A stretch of 64,000 nt of DNA from Limnoperna fortunei (GCA_944474755.1 OX104120.1:38668067-38732066); one strand, 5' to 3'. Positions 12,986 to 27,655 are shown, counted from the stretch's first letter. Notes: generated by a model from the letters alone, not told the origin. Made by a program: numbers and translations.

Positions 12986-13213
12986 TTAAAATAGTGTGGT
13001 TACATCCGAAGATATTCGGATGTCTGTAACTTTAAAACTCTCTAGTCTACCCAGCAAATCTCTGAGGTTACAAGTGTCTGCGGTGATACAAGCTTCATCT
13101 TCTGTGTAACTCAGTGATGTTTCAAGTGCATTATCATTTGTGCCTTGTACATTTACTTGTTCGTTGTCTTCAGATTCATTCTGATCCAGTATTTTCATGG
13201 ATTCCATAGATTT
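12986..13213 (-). CDS. Candidate terminal exon, acidic unknown protein
   Basis: I do not recognise this protein. On the minus strand a plausible splice acceptor (T-rich stretch ending TTTTAG at 13214-13215) opens a frame of about 75 codons to a stop at 12986. It reads K-S-M-E-S-M and contains NESEDNEQVN, TEDEACITADTCNLRDLLGR and a C-terminal DVTTLF. The composition is acidic and polar, without the F/Y/K/N/I bias of random frames in this AT-rich DNA, and base composition is visibly less AT-rich than its surroundings. It could be the last exon of a host nuclear or regulatory protein with the other exons outside the recognisable part of the window. No polyadenylation signal was found just downstream. 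The acceptor and frame are seen; the gene status is inference. Confidence 0.35.
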   Translation of the reverse strand, partial: KSMESMKILDQNESEDNEQVNVQGTNDNALETSLSYTEDEACITADTCNLRDLLGRLESFKVTDIRISSDVTTLF

Positions 13214-13215
13214 CT

Positions 13216-14199
13216 AAAATATTAACAAAAATATCCGCCTTTTCTGGTTAATGTTCAAACTGCAAGGTTGAAAGTTTAATTTTTTTTGCTCCAGCTTGGA
13301 TGTATGATGACGTATATATGCTCTAAGGAATGTATTCAAAGAGCAAACTTCATCATCAGACTTTTGTTTAAGTATAACTGGTGATATTGTGATAATTGTC
13401 TAAAAGTAATATCAGAACTTTGCCGACTTTCAGATGTTTAGAAGTCATTTTTTATGCAAAAGAGGGATGCAGTCTTGTCTTCGGTCATCTGCTTTTTCAG
13501 CATTTGTTTGCAAATACAAATACAATGCGATATGTTTAACCAAACTAGTGCCCCAGGAAGGCATTGACATGCAACAGTTATGATTGGCATAAACATAAAA
13601 AGTATATAACATTACAGTACTGGTTCTGCTTGCAACTAACAACCAGACATACATGTACATAAAGAAGAAATATATTCAAGTTATAGTTTCGCAAGTCATG
13701 GTTAGATAAAAGCTGAACATTTAAATATATATAAAATAGAATTGTTTTATCCACATAATTATACTGCAATGAACGTCCAAGTGATAAAAAGTGTATTCGT
13801 TGTTGTGCCTAGCATAGAACAATCATAGTATACAAATATACAGAACCAATACTTGGGGTTCTACCCAAGACAGCAAAGGATGGGACCAAAAGGAGTTCTC
13901 GTACATATGTAATTAAACTATTTGCAAAAATCAATTAAACTTATAATAATGGATAGTCGTAAATAAAAAAGTCTTTGACTAAACCAAAAAAAAACGAACA
14001 TTGAGACTATCCGCAAAACTGCTTATTTTTCTAAATATAAGACCATAGTTCATGCTATTTCATTTAATGTAATATTGCGTAAACTAAAGGCACGATTTGA
14101 TGTTCATGACGTTCACAACTTGAATGCTACCTCCAGTGTGACGCACTTTCATCGACTGCATACAACTTTGCACTTCGTTTCTTCTTTCGTTACCACATA
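13216..14199. other. Gene-free stretch
   Basis: It holds short unrecognised frames only. The overlapping minus-strand frames at 13445-13769 are rich in Y, C and L and show no domain. Confidence 0.35.
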
Positions 14200-14690
14200 G
14201 TATGGAATGGGGCTAGGCTCCAAATTTGAGCCGATAGGTGCCCTATGATAAATTAAACTCTTGATGGAATTTCAAAATCTACTAATGTTGACATTACAGA
14301 AAAAGAAGTGGGTCGTTTTGTAAAACCCAAATGGCACAGAGTGATTCGAGGCTAGAGTTTTTGACTACTGGATATAAATTAAGTATAAATATAGGTCTAC
14401 CAAAGCTATAAGGCAATTGGTGGCCTAAATTAAACTCGAGACGTAATTTCAGTCGACCAATGGAAAAGGCGGCAATAAGGACTCGGTAAAAGCCGAATGG
14501 TAAAGAGTGAGACGGGATTAAGGTTTCCGACTCCTAAATATAAATGAAGGGAACATATATGCCTATTCCGCGCATAGGCCGATTGTTAGCCTAAGGTAAA
14601 ATAATTTCTGGAAGAGATGTTAAAGTTGGTCAAATTAAGTCCATGTTGTCATTATCGAGGGGAAAGGTAGTCTCCTCATATGGCATAGTA
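14200..14690. repeat. Three diverged tandem units of about 170-180 bp
   Basis: Related blocks start near 14231 (ccgataggtgccctatgata), 14411 (aggcaattggtggcctaaat) and 14578 (ggccgattgttagcctaagg). Each is followed by a taaatt/taaaat block and later by a similar g(a/t)gtgag/gattc(g)agg and ctcctaaatataaat-type block. The spacing is 181 and 167 bp. The units are strongly diverged, so this may be an old satellite remnant. Confidence 0.45.
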
Positions 14691-17600
14691 CATTTTATTC
14701 GTTTAATTTTGTTGGGTGTAGTCAATGTAATTTCTTATTTCGATTATCCGTAAAAAATACAGAATTCTAATCTTTGCAATATAAATATATACTAGTATAT
14801 AAATGTCAAGGCCAGTTGTATTTATATGTTATGGTATTTCAAAACCAAAATGTCCCAACTTCCTTTAGTTTAAATTAAAACCTTATAAATAAAAGTTAGA
14901 AGCAGCTATCACTCATACCTTAAATGAAATAATAATAATCAAAATTGAATATTATATGACCTAAGATTACTATATTTAGAAAAATAAGTATCTTTGTGGA
15001 TAGTAGCTATGTTTGCTTTTTGGTTTAGTGGAAGAATTTTTGATTTTCGAATATCCGTAAATTGTTTAGGTTTAGTATGCTTGAATTGGTATAGGTACAG
15101 TATAATATCATTCATTTATAATATTGGAATTCTCTATGCCTAGGCTATATATAATATGAGTTGTAACACATGTCTTTAAAATAATAATAACAAATAATTC
15201 GTCCAAGTACATGATTTGAGTTATTTGTTGCTTTTTACCATTATTTACTTAAATATATTTAACTTTTGAAATATAAGTAAAAAATAACAGCAGTTTCTTT
15301 AACGCATACAAAAAAGTAATAATTAAGAACAAAAAGAATGGCAGTTTATAAACATATACTTGTTTAATCTCGAGTTTCGAATCTCGAATTTAGAATTTCG
15401 ATTCTCGATCTCCAATGAGCCTTCGGGGCTTTCGTAGTTTAACACATACCAAAGATTTTCAGAATGACAAAATTTATTATCTTTTTAACTGGCATGTAAT
15501 CCAAATGTAACCTAAGTACATTGTATGACAATTCTTAAACACACTTTAGTTTCCTCTGCTGACGTAAAGTGATAATGTGACACAATTTATTGGCATATAG
15601 AATTTCACAACAAATCTAAAGTTGGTATATGCTATATGGCAAAGGAGTAAATAAAGAAAGATACAGTGTTGAAAGACAAATAAGCTCGCTATACCCAGAG
15701 GTGCTGTTTAATTACTGTTTTATTAAACTAACCAAATTTTAAAATGATAATTAACATGAGATGGTAAAACTCAAGGTAAAGTTAAGTGATCATGAATTTC
15801 GTTGTATAGAAAATCGTGCAAAAAGAAACCATTGAAGTGTATCGACCAATTGCAACATATTGATCGCCAAATATTAAAAAAAAACTCATAATATAGTATA
15901 GTATAGTTTGTTCTCATACAACCAAAAACAAAACAATGGTACAGCTTATATGACAGGTAAGTCAGTGGCGCAGACATAACCATTATAATATAAAAAAACA
16001 TGACGAGATTTCAAGTTGTTATTTGGAATGAACTTTTTACTTTGTTCTGAAAGAGCGGTGCGTTCAAATATAACATGGTATTCATCTCATAATTTATTTC
16101 TCACATAAATGACAAAAACGCTATTCAGTATTTTTCTATCTACCAGTTTCTATTGGTAAATGGTGATTTCTTATTCGGCGCAATTTTATACCATCACCAG
16201 TCTTCAAAACATTTAAAGAATTTTCGAATTCCAAACATTCTATGCTTTAGTGCTTTTCTTGAATATAACATAAGTAAATGCCAGCATTGTGCAAACTGGT
16301 CTGTTAACCGTTGTTTTATTGTCTATTTCAGCCAGTCATTAATAAGGAATTGTTCTGATTCCCAAATTAGTGAAAAACCACACCCATTAACAATAGTTTT
16401 AATACACTGTACAGTTAATCCAAAAAAGTGCATATCATAGTTTTCATTCAATTTCTGGTAAAACGATACAATATTGATGACACTTTTGATTGATTGCCAT
16501 TTCCAGTGTTTTACCAGAAAGACATATTAGGTACCTTAAAATAAATATCAATAGCAATAGTTGGTCAACAATGTTCCCCATAAATCATATAGTTTCTGTT
16601 GAAGAATTTAAATTCGACAACAGTTAACAAACGTTTTTAATGTACTCTTGTCTAAACCTTGTTTTTACCATAGCCTCGGATTTCACAGCCATAGAGAAGA
16701 ATATTTTAATCATTTTATCAAAAAATCTATAAAAGAAATTTTACTGATAATTTAAATAATCGGCATAGTTTAAGAACTCGTAGATAGCTTTCAACGATTT
16801 TTCTGCTTAAAGTTTCTTTGTATCATTAAAACTACAGGTTATTGTACAAATTACGCCTAGTTAAAACTTTTGACTATTCTATTTCAGTATTTTGATAAAA
16901 ACTCCAATAACGTCATTCATTTGTAGAGACCACGCGGAAATGTGATTAAAGTGCTCTTTCCTATGAAAATACTGTGTAGGCATATTGGCTAAAACCTTTG
17001 AAATTGAATTTGATGGACTTCTATCTCTCAAAAAATCACAGTACATAACACGAGATCAATACACTTCTATATATTTTAATGGACTTAAGTTTCATGTACT
17101 GTAAGCATACTTATTTTCGGTGGTACCTCTTTAAGGATCATGTGATTTTGTTCAATTTGCAGGTACTTACTTTCGTAGGCTTAAAAGTAGTTATACAGTT
17201 TATCCTATGGTTATCTTTCGAGTTTTTTGTATGAAGATGTATATATAAATACATTAGATTCCTTTAAAATTTAAAAATTAGAGTATCCAGAAAAAATTCT
17301 AACATCTATAACATGCACACGTATAACCAACATCATATTGGTGATATGTTGCGCTAAGTGTCTGTAGGCTGTAACTGTTTGCATTCTGTTCCGTTCAAAT
17401 CGACCCAGTCTCCAAATTTTATATACGACAATGTTTTAATTCTGAAAACCTTTATAAAAATAAATTTAATGACAGGCTAGTTGGTAGTTTTATGTGTTTT
17501 ATTACTGTGACTTCAGATCTGAAGAAAAAATATTAATGTTAATACATTTAACTCCTTAATTATGTAAAATATTATAACGGTAATATCTTTTTCAAGTCCG

Positions 17601-20600
17601 AATAAATTTTAGAAAAATGACAAATGTTTGGTTATTAATAGAACAGAATCGCAAAATTGATTAAGGGGCGAAAAGTAAATTTGTTTATAAGCTAAATAGT
17701 TATTGATAACAACAGAAGCGACCTTTTATTTAAGTTATGTATTTATGTCATGGATGCCAATACCGAAGACCTTGTTCAAAATCTGCAGGCTAATATTTTT
17801 CATAATTTTTTTTTAACAGGTTTGTACTGCGACAATATCAACCTACAAATAATTCCATAAAAATATCATTTAATTATATATATTTACTGTCGTAATAACC
17901 CGTTTTATGTGCCTTTAAAGATCTCAATTACTAGAAGAATTACGGCAACTACCAAACGTATACACCGGAAAGGAAAATTAAAAACTCATAAAGTCATGTG
18001 GATGAAACATAAATATGTTTTCTGATAGATTTTCACGGTACAATTAAACACTTTTTTTATTTTCATTTTATTGTTCTGTTGTTTTTAAGTAAGATCTTAG
18101 ACATAAAAAATATATTAAATGGTTCATCTAAACCCTTCCCACGACTCTTATTTCAGTATTATTCTTGAGACACCGTTCCTTGAACTCTGCAACACGTAAA
18201 TTAAGTAACAATATAAACGTAATTTTGTAGCCAACAATGAACATAAAAGTCGCAAACAAATAAAAACTTGCGATTATAACGCAGTAAACAAGTTCCAAGA
18301 AAAATGCAAATAGTTAACTACATTGAAACGTTGGGAAGGCCAATTCAAATTTCACTGTTAAGTGACTAACGACGTTATTTTAATCAGTTGGAAAACATTC
18401 TAGGCCTCTAAGACGCCTGATCTAGAATAACTGTGCAGGGCTGAAATATATTGAAGATCATTCGTATTTTGTGTTAGTCGGACTTTTAGATATGGCCGTC
18501 ACGAAGATTGCTTGTATCTAATTTAGATGAAAATTTAACCTAAATATCAAGTTATTGTCTTGTTTTGTATCGGGCTTTAGGGATGTCCGCTATTATGCTT
18601 GTCAGACTTCAAACATGAGAAAACTTAAATTATAAATAGTTTTTTGTTTGCTTTTTAATACAACCCATAATATATCCTTGATTACATTTGACTGTCAAAA
18701 ACATGTAACGCTTAAAAAGGAAATCGCCAAACATATGGAAACAAAAAACTGTAATTGTTTAAAAATTTAATTTTACACAACATTTCAAATAGGAACTTGC
18801 TGATTCGGCCTGTCTGCTTACATATATGTGCCCATGTTGTGTGGCGTACATGTAACAATTATTCCATGTTTTTTATGGATGGTCAAGCGGTTACCTATAG
18901 TAATTTTTCAAATAACCAAACTACTATATAGCCCTTATGGATTGCTTGCATAGGTCATTATGTATAGAGCTCGAATTTGACAGGATGTGCTTACCTCCAA
19001 CAATAATTGACTAAGTTGGCCGTGTTTGTGTTTAATTTGTCCCAATTTTGGACTTCTATTTATCTACTACGGCGCTATTCAATATATACTACCATGTATA
19101 TGCCATGATATAACTGCTCAAATTTAAAAAGTGGCGTATAGCACCATTCATGCGAAAAAAACTACCAGTTTCTGATATGTTGATAAAACACATACTTACT
19201 AGTTCAACAACAAATACTTTTACTTACGTTATACTACAAACATCCATGTAGCATAAACTGATGTATGTGATCAGTGTTTGTGTATTTGACGTTCTAAGTA
19301 AAACAAAAAATATTTAGATAAGATACATACACTAACGGGCAACAATTTTATGATAGACATTAAGTGGTTCTTAAATTTTATTTACATTAAACATAAAAAT
19401 AATTTTTGACTGAACCAAGTTTTTTAAAATGAATTTTTTACAGCAAGAATATATACGTGTCAAACAAACTAAGAATGGGAAACTAAAAGAGGCAACTAAA
19501 AAACATTAATGAGAATACGCATTTGTTGCAATATCCATGTCATCTATTTTGTTATTGATATGATATTTATAGGTATTTTGAATGCATATATTATTTATGA
19601 ACCTTCAGCGACGATAAAAGACTTTAAAGACTTTTAATTTATATTTAATTATATTAATGCGTTAAAGAATTTTTAAGCATTAATTCTGATCCAAGACCCC
19701 AACGTTTCCAATTTCACACTTAGCACAAGTCTGTTAGAGTACCAAATTAACACATTGATGTGAATTTCAAAACAAGAGGGAAAAGAACAGTAATAGTTTT
19801 TCGTAGTTGATAAGAACAATATATCTTTCATGCAGAATTAGCTTATCGTCTCGTTAATAGAGAATGAGACTGATGGATTGCAAAGCAATATACATTAGTC
19901 GGTTGCCTAATCGTTTTGATGTATAAGTGCATCTCTCTAGATTCTATATTAACATATCGGGGCTAACGCGAACAATATTAAATAGGTTCAACAAGTCCAT
20001 TTTTGTAAATTTAAAATAATACGCGTGATGATTTAAACTTTTATCATTGTTTTCCTATATTTCGTTGTCAGAATGTTTCCCAAAATTCCGCTTTATGTTG
20101 GATTGACGTTCGTCCTTAATGTACATTATTAAGAAACTTACTGTTAAATGCAACCAATATACACTTACTTAAAACTTGCTGCCACTAGTTGTTCCAGGTT
20201 ACATTAATATGGGGCAAAAAAACATTTTTCCTGTTGCCTAGACGAACATAACAGTGACTCTGAGATTTTGGTTTCCGGCACTCAAGCTGAGTAAAACCCA
20301 GCGTGACATGAAAGTTATTACGATGAGTTGCCTTTATTAACTTTATTACTGTACAATTTTTCTTCGCCTGTGTTATTGTTTATTTTTTAGCTAAATTCAA
20401 AAAAGAAATGCTGACGTTTTCATAACATTACCTTGATTCAGAATAAACATGCAACACTTCGCATATGTTTAAGAGGCAAGCGTGTTCATTCCTTACAGAA
20501 AATTGGTATTAAATTATGAAATTATACACTATTAACTATTAAAATAGTAGATTGATGGCGATAAAAACGTAGACATTTTGAAAATATCAGTTACCGAGAA

Positions 20601-23600
20601 AATTTTTTGGAATCACAATATTTACACAATAAGAAACATATTTACTTTAACAAGATATTTGAAAAATGCTAAACATGAACGTTCAGTTTTTACAATGCAT
20701 TGTATTTACCTGTTGAAATGTAATGTGCTTAAACATCGTTCCCGAAGGCTTTAATCGAAGCTGGAACTTCTGGTACATTTATTTTCAAATGTATACGTAT
20801 ATGCTTGTTAAACACACATATAACAACTGATACTAGTATTCATCAGAAAAAAAATTAACATAATAATTACGATTACAAATTTACAATAATTATCAGTTCA
20901 ATAAATCAAAGTTTATTACAATCGTCTAAAAGATTTACAGGTTTAAAGATTAAACTTTGAAATACATTATCCCTACTACATATTTTTATACATTATCTTT
21001 TTGTGAATAATGGATTTAATGTCCAATTAATACAGATTTGTTTCAATTTTAAAACTGTCATTGAAATCGAGTCTGAAAGGATACCTTTTAAAATTTAATC
21101 CTTCAGATTAACAATGTAAAGTACCATTATTCTTAAACTTTAATACATATAACTATGATGTTTTTCAATTCCGTTTTTTTTTTTGGCAAAATGGTTGCAA
21201 AATTGTGTAAGACGAATTCGCGTTCTTAATTTACGGTAGTTCTACAGTCAAGGAATAAAGCAGTATATGATACATCATGTATTGTTATTGCTTTACTCGT
21301 CAACTAAAATATTTTTAAAATGCCTTGATGTGTTTTCAATATATAAGTGTAAATGATCTTGAACACAACAATATTTAACTTTTATGTTTTGCAGCAAATG
21401 GTTGTTACTATTGATATTTAATTAAAAACATGTATATTGACATTTAAAATATGTATTATTATTAAATATTTTACGCGATTTTATTCTATCCAAAAATAAA
21501 ATATACATTGTTGCACTTGTAGAACTTTAAAAAGAAGAAATGTAAATAGTGTCCTGTAACTATATTTAGTTCAACTTGTCAGCAAACAATGCATTTAATG
21601 ATGCAATCAGTTGGATCATCAAAATGCAACCGGAAATATATGGATATTTGGGTAGGGTCACAAAACACCTGCATCGTTAACATTCGTGTTTCAGGAATGC
21701 AACGTACACTGTAATTAACAGATGATTTGTCACAATTATTTAAGCGATTATTAATGATGTTTTTAAATCCTTTTTGTTAATTTTATATCGACGTTTAGAA
21801 GACGGCCAATGACAGCAATTCATAAAAACCAAATTTAATTATTACTGGATTCATTAATTTACTTCCTGCTGTATTGTTCACATTATAATAACTTTATTTA
21901 ACTCAAAAAAGAGAAATAAATCAACTTTTTTAGAAATGATCAGACACTAACTTCCTCATTATATTTGTTTCATTTGACTGGAAAAATGAATTACAATATG
22001 CGTCTGGTTTGCATTTGATTTGACCAGAATAGCTCACTGAAAATTGTGTTCTGATGAGCTGTAGGTTATTTTTGTTATTCACTCAAACATGATTAATGCG
22101 GATGCGAAAACATATAAGATTGATTTGAGTTTAGATTACAGTTGATAAATATTTTATATGCTACGCATTTACTTAATATTTTTAGTGCAAACAGTTCAAT
22201 TGAATTATGCCGTTTATTTTAATACGGCGCGACAGTGCGTGTAAACGAGGTTAAACAATACATTCTAATATGGCGTCCTTTATAAGCTTTAAGAACATCT
22301 TAGGTTTCTAATAAGCATACAGCCTGATGTGACGTCAAAGGAAGAGTTATATCGTCATTTTGAATTCAACAGATAGTATGTCAAATTGGAACACCAGTTT
22401 TGTTAAAATTTTATTCATGTTTATACTTGTTTTGCAAAAACATGCTGCTATGGGATATATCTTACTAGTATATTAGTTTTAAAAATAATATGGCAATTGT
22501 AAGCGCCCCAAGTAATCCCCATCGAAAATAATTATGTATACATTTTAGACTCGAAATAGATTTAGAAAGCGATGTTAATATTTACAAATATATATTGTTT
22601 GACCATGTTCTTTTTCATTAGGGTCCCCTTGCAATAATCTTTTTCTCAATTAATATTGAAGAAAAACCTTGATGCTCAAATTCAAAGGTTGTAATTTTAA
22701 GATAACACTTTATGGTCTTTAGTACTTTATTCTGGAATCGTATTTGTCTTTTTGTGTTTTATGATTATTGTATCCCTTCACAGTAACTATAGCTTTTTAT
22801 ATTGATGCATAATATTAACAATAGAATTTTATAGTTTGTTTCAAGTTTTAAACGTTTGCAGAGTCAATTAAGCCGTGTATGCATAAGTACTAATTGTGGA
22901 AGCAGAATTACAACCTTATATAATATTTCGCATGTTGCTAAAATGTCTCGCTTGTACTATAATATAGTTCATGTTAATTCGCTTCAATTTCCATTCATCT
23001 TCTTGTCTGATAAAAAAATCTTAATCCTGTCTTTATTTAATTTTAATTTATGTGTTTGTTTCAAATTATGTACATGTATGTGTTCGGGTACACGCGTTGC
23101 TTAGAGCTCAATGAATGTGGGTAATCGTCATAAATTCAAAATATGTGCTTGCAATTTAATCGGTGGTTTTAGCATCAAGTATCAAGAAACGTTTACACAG
23201 TTGAAGATATTTATAACGTTATAAATCTTGACATGAAAATTGCATAATCTTAACAAACTATTTTTTATTTAGACATTACTGTTTTCTTAGCAAAAAGCAA
23301 CGTGAAGGTTTTCAATATAGTTTAATTCATAATCAGTCATGATTACAATCTTTTCAAAGTCAAGGGTAATCAAATAAATTTATTGTAACTTGTTTATTTT
23401 CGGAAAGAATATTGTTGTACGGATCTCCTATAAATTATTTAAATTTTTTATATATCAACAACTATTATAAAAGCTTATAACAAAGCGAAAATATGAAGAT
23501 TTGTCAGGAAATATGTTCGAATGAAACTGTCACAAAAACCCTCATGCATTTTGTTAACATGTTTGATCATAATGCTACAAATATCTGTTGAATATATACA

Positions 23601-24090
23601 TTTTGCGTTTTGTTTAGAACAACAGTGAATTCCTTTGCGATTTTAATATGAAACTAAGTGTGTTGTTTTTTACCAATGGTATAGAGGTTTATTACGTCAG
23701 ACATTTTTTGAATAAATATGCAATAAATAAGTTCATAGACATATTACCTTGATGTTAGCTGCATTCTAGTTTTCACCTTGATTGAACTAGTTTCCTGCAA
23801 ATAGTAAACCTAATGAATACATTAGATTTTATTTCATAATGTATATACATTTTTGTAATTTACAACAGTTGATTATCAAACTTTTTCATAGAAGTGAATT
23901 TTATTATTTATTTGGTGTCTTTAAGAACACTATTCCAATCGTAGAACTTAACAGTACAAAAAGATTACCAAAATGTCACGATGTTACGTCTATATTCTAC
24001 ATCAAAGTGCCAACGGACAAGGTTCTCATTATTAAAAGTTAGAGCTTACTGAAAAGAACGGTTTAACCTTTATTAATTCTACTGACATAT
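14691..24090. other. Long gene-free AT-rich interval
   Basis: I looked for domains, splice-bounded exons, RNA genes and inverted ends in these 9.4 kb and found nothing I can support. The longest open frames (16153-16440 plus strand, 22856-23104 plus strand, 15771-16001 minus strand) have random composition and no recognised motif. A small patch near 15370-15410 repeats tctcgaatttagaatttcg-like bits. It is probably intergenic or a large intron. Confidence 0.5.
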
Positions 24091-24420
24091 CAGCATTGCT
24101 TTCAGTTGTTGGTTAGATTATTAGACGACTTTGGGTCACTTTGCGCAATACAACGCGAAACGGTTTATGCTCAGCGTAAATTGATCCAATGTCGTCTGTA
24201 TCTAATACTCCAAAAAAGATTTGATAACAAGCATTATATTTTAGTTTCGATATTATTAAAAAAATTAGAAGAACAATATTTAACTAATAATCATAAATAC
24301 TACCAATTCATTGTCACTTGTTGTTTGTGGAAGAAGATATGTATATCGTCAACGTAATCTACGTAATCAATAATCACAAGCTGGGGCGTGATCAGCTATA
24401 TAGTTTTAAAAGGAAATGAA
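24091..24420 (+). repeat. Dispersed repeat family R2, longer copy
   Basis: It shares with 45290-45520 an opening ttcagttgttggttagatta. It also shares an atttaactaataatca block, a tgtcacttgttgtttgtggaa / tgccacccgttgttagtggaa block, a atcgtcaacgtaatc / catcaacgtaatca block and a taaaaggaa block, all in the same order. This copy holds roughly 130 bp absent from the other. I do not recognise the family. Confidence 0.55.
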
Positions 24421-24619
24421 AATATTCAAATGTATCAAAATAAATATTCAGGTTTTCAAAAAGATTGTGTTCTTTTAGAGAATGTAGAAACAGGTAGAAA
24501 CAATCTCCTAAACAATGTTATTTACTAGATAAGATAAGGTATACTGGACAAATTATATTTACTAACAGCAGCAATGGTAGTTGTTTTAGACGAATCTGTT
24601 AACAAAATATACGCCAAAT

Positions 24620-24995
24620 AAACAAGAAAAGAGCAAAGAAAACCGACCGAACAACATTAGCCAAAAGCCAAGGGACAGTTACAAATCCGGATATAGACAA
24701 ACACAACACTAAAACCAAAAACATGAAACACAGAAAGAAAGTTACCCGAACCCAATAAAAACCGAGTAAGCGGTGCCTGCCTCTAATTAGATACCTGTCG
24801 AGTTACTCTTCTCTTGTCTAGGGAAAAGTCAAATCCAGGAAGAGGAAACACTACCTATGACTCAGCGAAAATGTCAGATCGTATTTGAGACACTGATTTC
24901 CCATAACGATCAATAAAGTCGTGGTGCCGACGATAGAGCTTCTGGAGAGATAACATCAACCTAGGTACAACAAACAACTATATCGAGTACCGTTT
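24620..24995 (-). repeat. Dispersed repeat family R1 copy
   Basis: In plus-strand reading it runs gaaaaccgaccgaacaac, then gggacagttacaaatccgga, then gagtaagcggtgcctgcctc, then ctgtcgagttactc, and near its end cccataacgatcaataaag and gataacatcaacctaggtac. Copies in the same orientation lie at 26160 and 30755, and opposite-orientation copies at 2222, 42938 and 51625. The order of blocks is conserved between copies, which identifies one interspersed family. Confidence 0.7.
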
Positions 24996-26159
24996 TATCT
25001 TTTTTTATAATAATGTATTAAAAGTTCAGGAATTGTACTATAAACTATCGCATCTAGAACGCATAATTATCAGATAACTTAGAAAAAGTCTGGAACTATA
25101 ATATGTATGCAGTTAATTTTATTATTAAATTGCAATATTGCAACTCTGCAGATATAAATTGTGCAATAAGAAGCTAGTAAGAACGCTGCATATTTGTAAT
25201 AAATTCGTCTCTTTATGTATTTGTTTAGTTTATTTATTTTTATTTTAAATATAAATCTTCGGATTTTAATAAACACAACTAATTTTTAACTTCAATCTAT
25301 AATTTTTTGTCTTTATTAAACATAAGAAAAATTCCAAATTTAAGTAATCATAAATTACAACTCATCAATCAAATAACGTAAGTTGATTGCCGTCGATATT
25401 GAAAGCCACCTTCTTTGTTTACGTTGGGCACACTAAAAATAGTTCGGCAAAGTCATTTATTCAAAGATACATTAAGAAAACTTCATTTATTCCAAAAAAA
25501 TATCCGTTGAAAACTTCTACCGGAAGTAATCTCGACTAATTAAAAAACGTATTTCTTAATATGCAAATCATAATATAAATATGACAATTTAATACTCATT
25601 GCAAAACGCCCTAATTAACACGATTGATATTATCAATGATATTATTATAAATGGACAAACAGTTAATGATGGTGGTTAGCAACATTTGCTTACTGTAATA
25701 TCAGCTTATTTATCTTACAATGTTATAAATGACAAGATTTATCATCATACCACAGATTCGTCCTATACACATCTCGGTTATGTGCAAACGTTAATCATCA
25801 TATTTTGTATGACTTTGGTGAGAAATGCTATTACAAAGCGCTGTCACGTTTACAGCAAAGGTAAACTGTTGTAAACAACAAAAGCGACAATATATTCTGA
25901 CATGCATTTAGCTTTTGTCAGTTGAACATAAATATTACTAAGAATGAGGGAAAATTTGATTGACTCAATAACTTACCATTACTCTTATGTAATCGTACGT
26001 TTACACTGCAAAACTACGAACAGCCAGCTGATATTGATTTATCTAGTAAGTAATTAGATAATTTGCATTTAGTTATTGTATTTTTACCCAGCATTACAAA
26101 AAGTACGAATATATATTTTTAATGTTATTGTTGCATGAGTACATTGTATGTTCTCTCCA
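24996..26159. other. Gene-free stretch
   Basis: Nothing recognisable is seen between two copies of family R1. Confidence 0.4.
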
Positions 26160-26580
26160 AAATCCAACCTTCACAAGTTTGCAAGGAAACCAACCGCACA
26201 ACAAGAGCTAAAAGTCAAGGGATGATTATAAATTATACATATACAACAAAAACCCCAAATACCCCAAAAAACAGAGATTAACCCGTAAGAGCAAGCAATG
26301 CCTGGCTATAATTAGACATCTGTCGAGTTACTTTAAATTAAGTCATTGTGATGACCATAGGATGTCTTAAGTGATAACATCAAACAAAGTACAACAAACC
26401 CTTGCTTGATTAGCTTAGTAGTCAACAGCAATGGCCAGTCTAGAAAATCAGAATACCGATCGCTGGCTTGACGTTTTGTTACATAAAAGTTGTGAAATGT
26501 AACACCATAAGGAGCTGCTGAATTGTTGCTATATAAATTTCATAAATTAATGTTTCGTTTTCCATATAGCCATTCTTTGG
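26160..26580 (-). repeat. Dispersed repeat family R1 copy, longer 3' part
   Basis: It carries the gaaaccaaccgcacaacaag, tcaagggatgattataaa, gagcaagcaatgcctggc and ctgtcgagttac blocks. It then continues through gtgatgaccataggatg, cccttgcttgattagctt, agcaatggccagtctagaaa and gctgctgaattgttgctat. The last blocks resemble a dispersed repeat I remember from mussel genomes (recollection, not searched). Confidence 0.65.
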
Positions 26581-27597
26581 GCAGTTATTGATTAATGATG
26601 TTATCACATTCCGTGATGAAATAGTTGCAATCTCAAACAAAAAACGCAAATGTTACATAAATATATGTATCAAAACACCATCAAATGTCCTATTCTAAAA
26701 TTATAGAAAGTTTATAATATTCCCTAGGCTAGAATTTAAAATCTGCTATACCCCCAAACACAATAAAATATGACTAGCACGCCACATTCAGTGCTTAAAT
26801 TTCAGAGGATAATTGTTGCATAATAATAACGCCTAAACCCCAATTTTAATGTACAACAATGTAGTGCTAAGAAATGCAATATATTTAATGTTATATTTGA
26901 TCTAACATTTAACGAATCTGTTTCTACTATTAAGTGCAGCGTTTCGATTGTAACTTATTGTTGTATAGCTAACATATTTAATTTAATATATGCCATTAAA
27001 TTGTCCGAAGTATCCCAAAATCTTTGGTGCTTATCAATTGGTTGATTGTTGCAGGGGCACCTGTTACACGTATTAAACGAAAAACCGGTTTCTCCTCTTG
27101 TTCACCAACATACACCGGTTATTGACTTTAAAAAGCACATTACAGGTAGGATATTCTAGCTGTTCTAGAACTACTGATTCTTTTTTACCTTTTTTCCGAT
27201 GAATTCGTGCCACGTTTATCTTTGTGGTATGTTATGAGTGTTTGCCGCTTGTGTAGTGTGTGACTTTTCGTTCATCGCTTCTTTTAATCTAGTTATTATC
27301 TTATGTTTTTTTTTGATTACGCCTATCTTTAAATTTACTTTGTTAATTTACTTGCAACGCAATTCGTATCTGGAATATAGTAGGTATATTGGGTATTTAA
27401 ATAAAACGATGCAACAGTGCCATTGTCCTTAGTCATCTAGAGAACTAGTTAAATGTTAAGATTAGTGTACTTAACCAATACTGATGGCTATAGAAGTACT
27501 ATAAACTTGGTATCGTTTCCCAAATTTTTTGTGCTACATCCCACTACCTAAACTATGCTTATAATAAGCCTTGTTGATTATTGGCGTTGATGATGAG

Positions 27598-27600
<3 letters not shown>
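26581..27600. other. Gene-free stretch
   Basis: No feature could be supported here. Confidence 0.4.

Positions 27601-27654
<54 letters not shown>
27601..27654. repeat. (GATT)n microsatellite, about 13.5 units
   Basis: This is an uninterrupted run of GATT tetranucleotides followed by gatgtgtgg. Confidence 0.95.
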
Positions 27655-27655
<1 letters not shown>

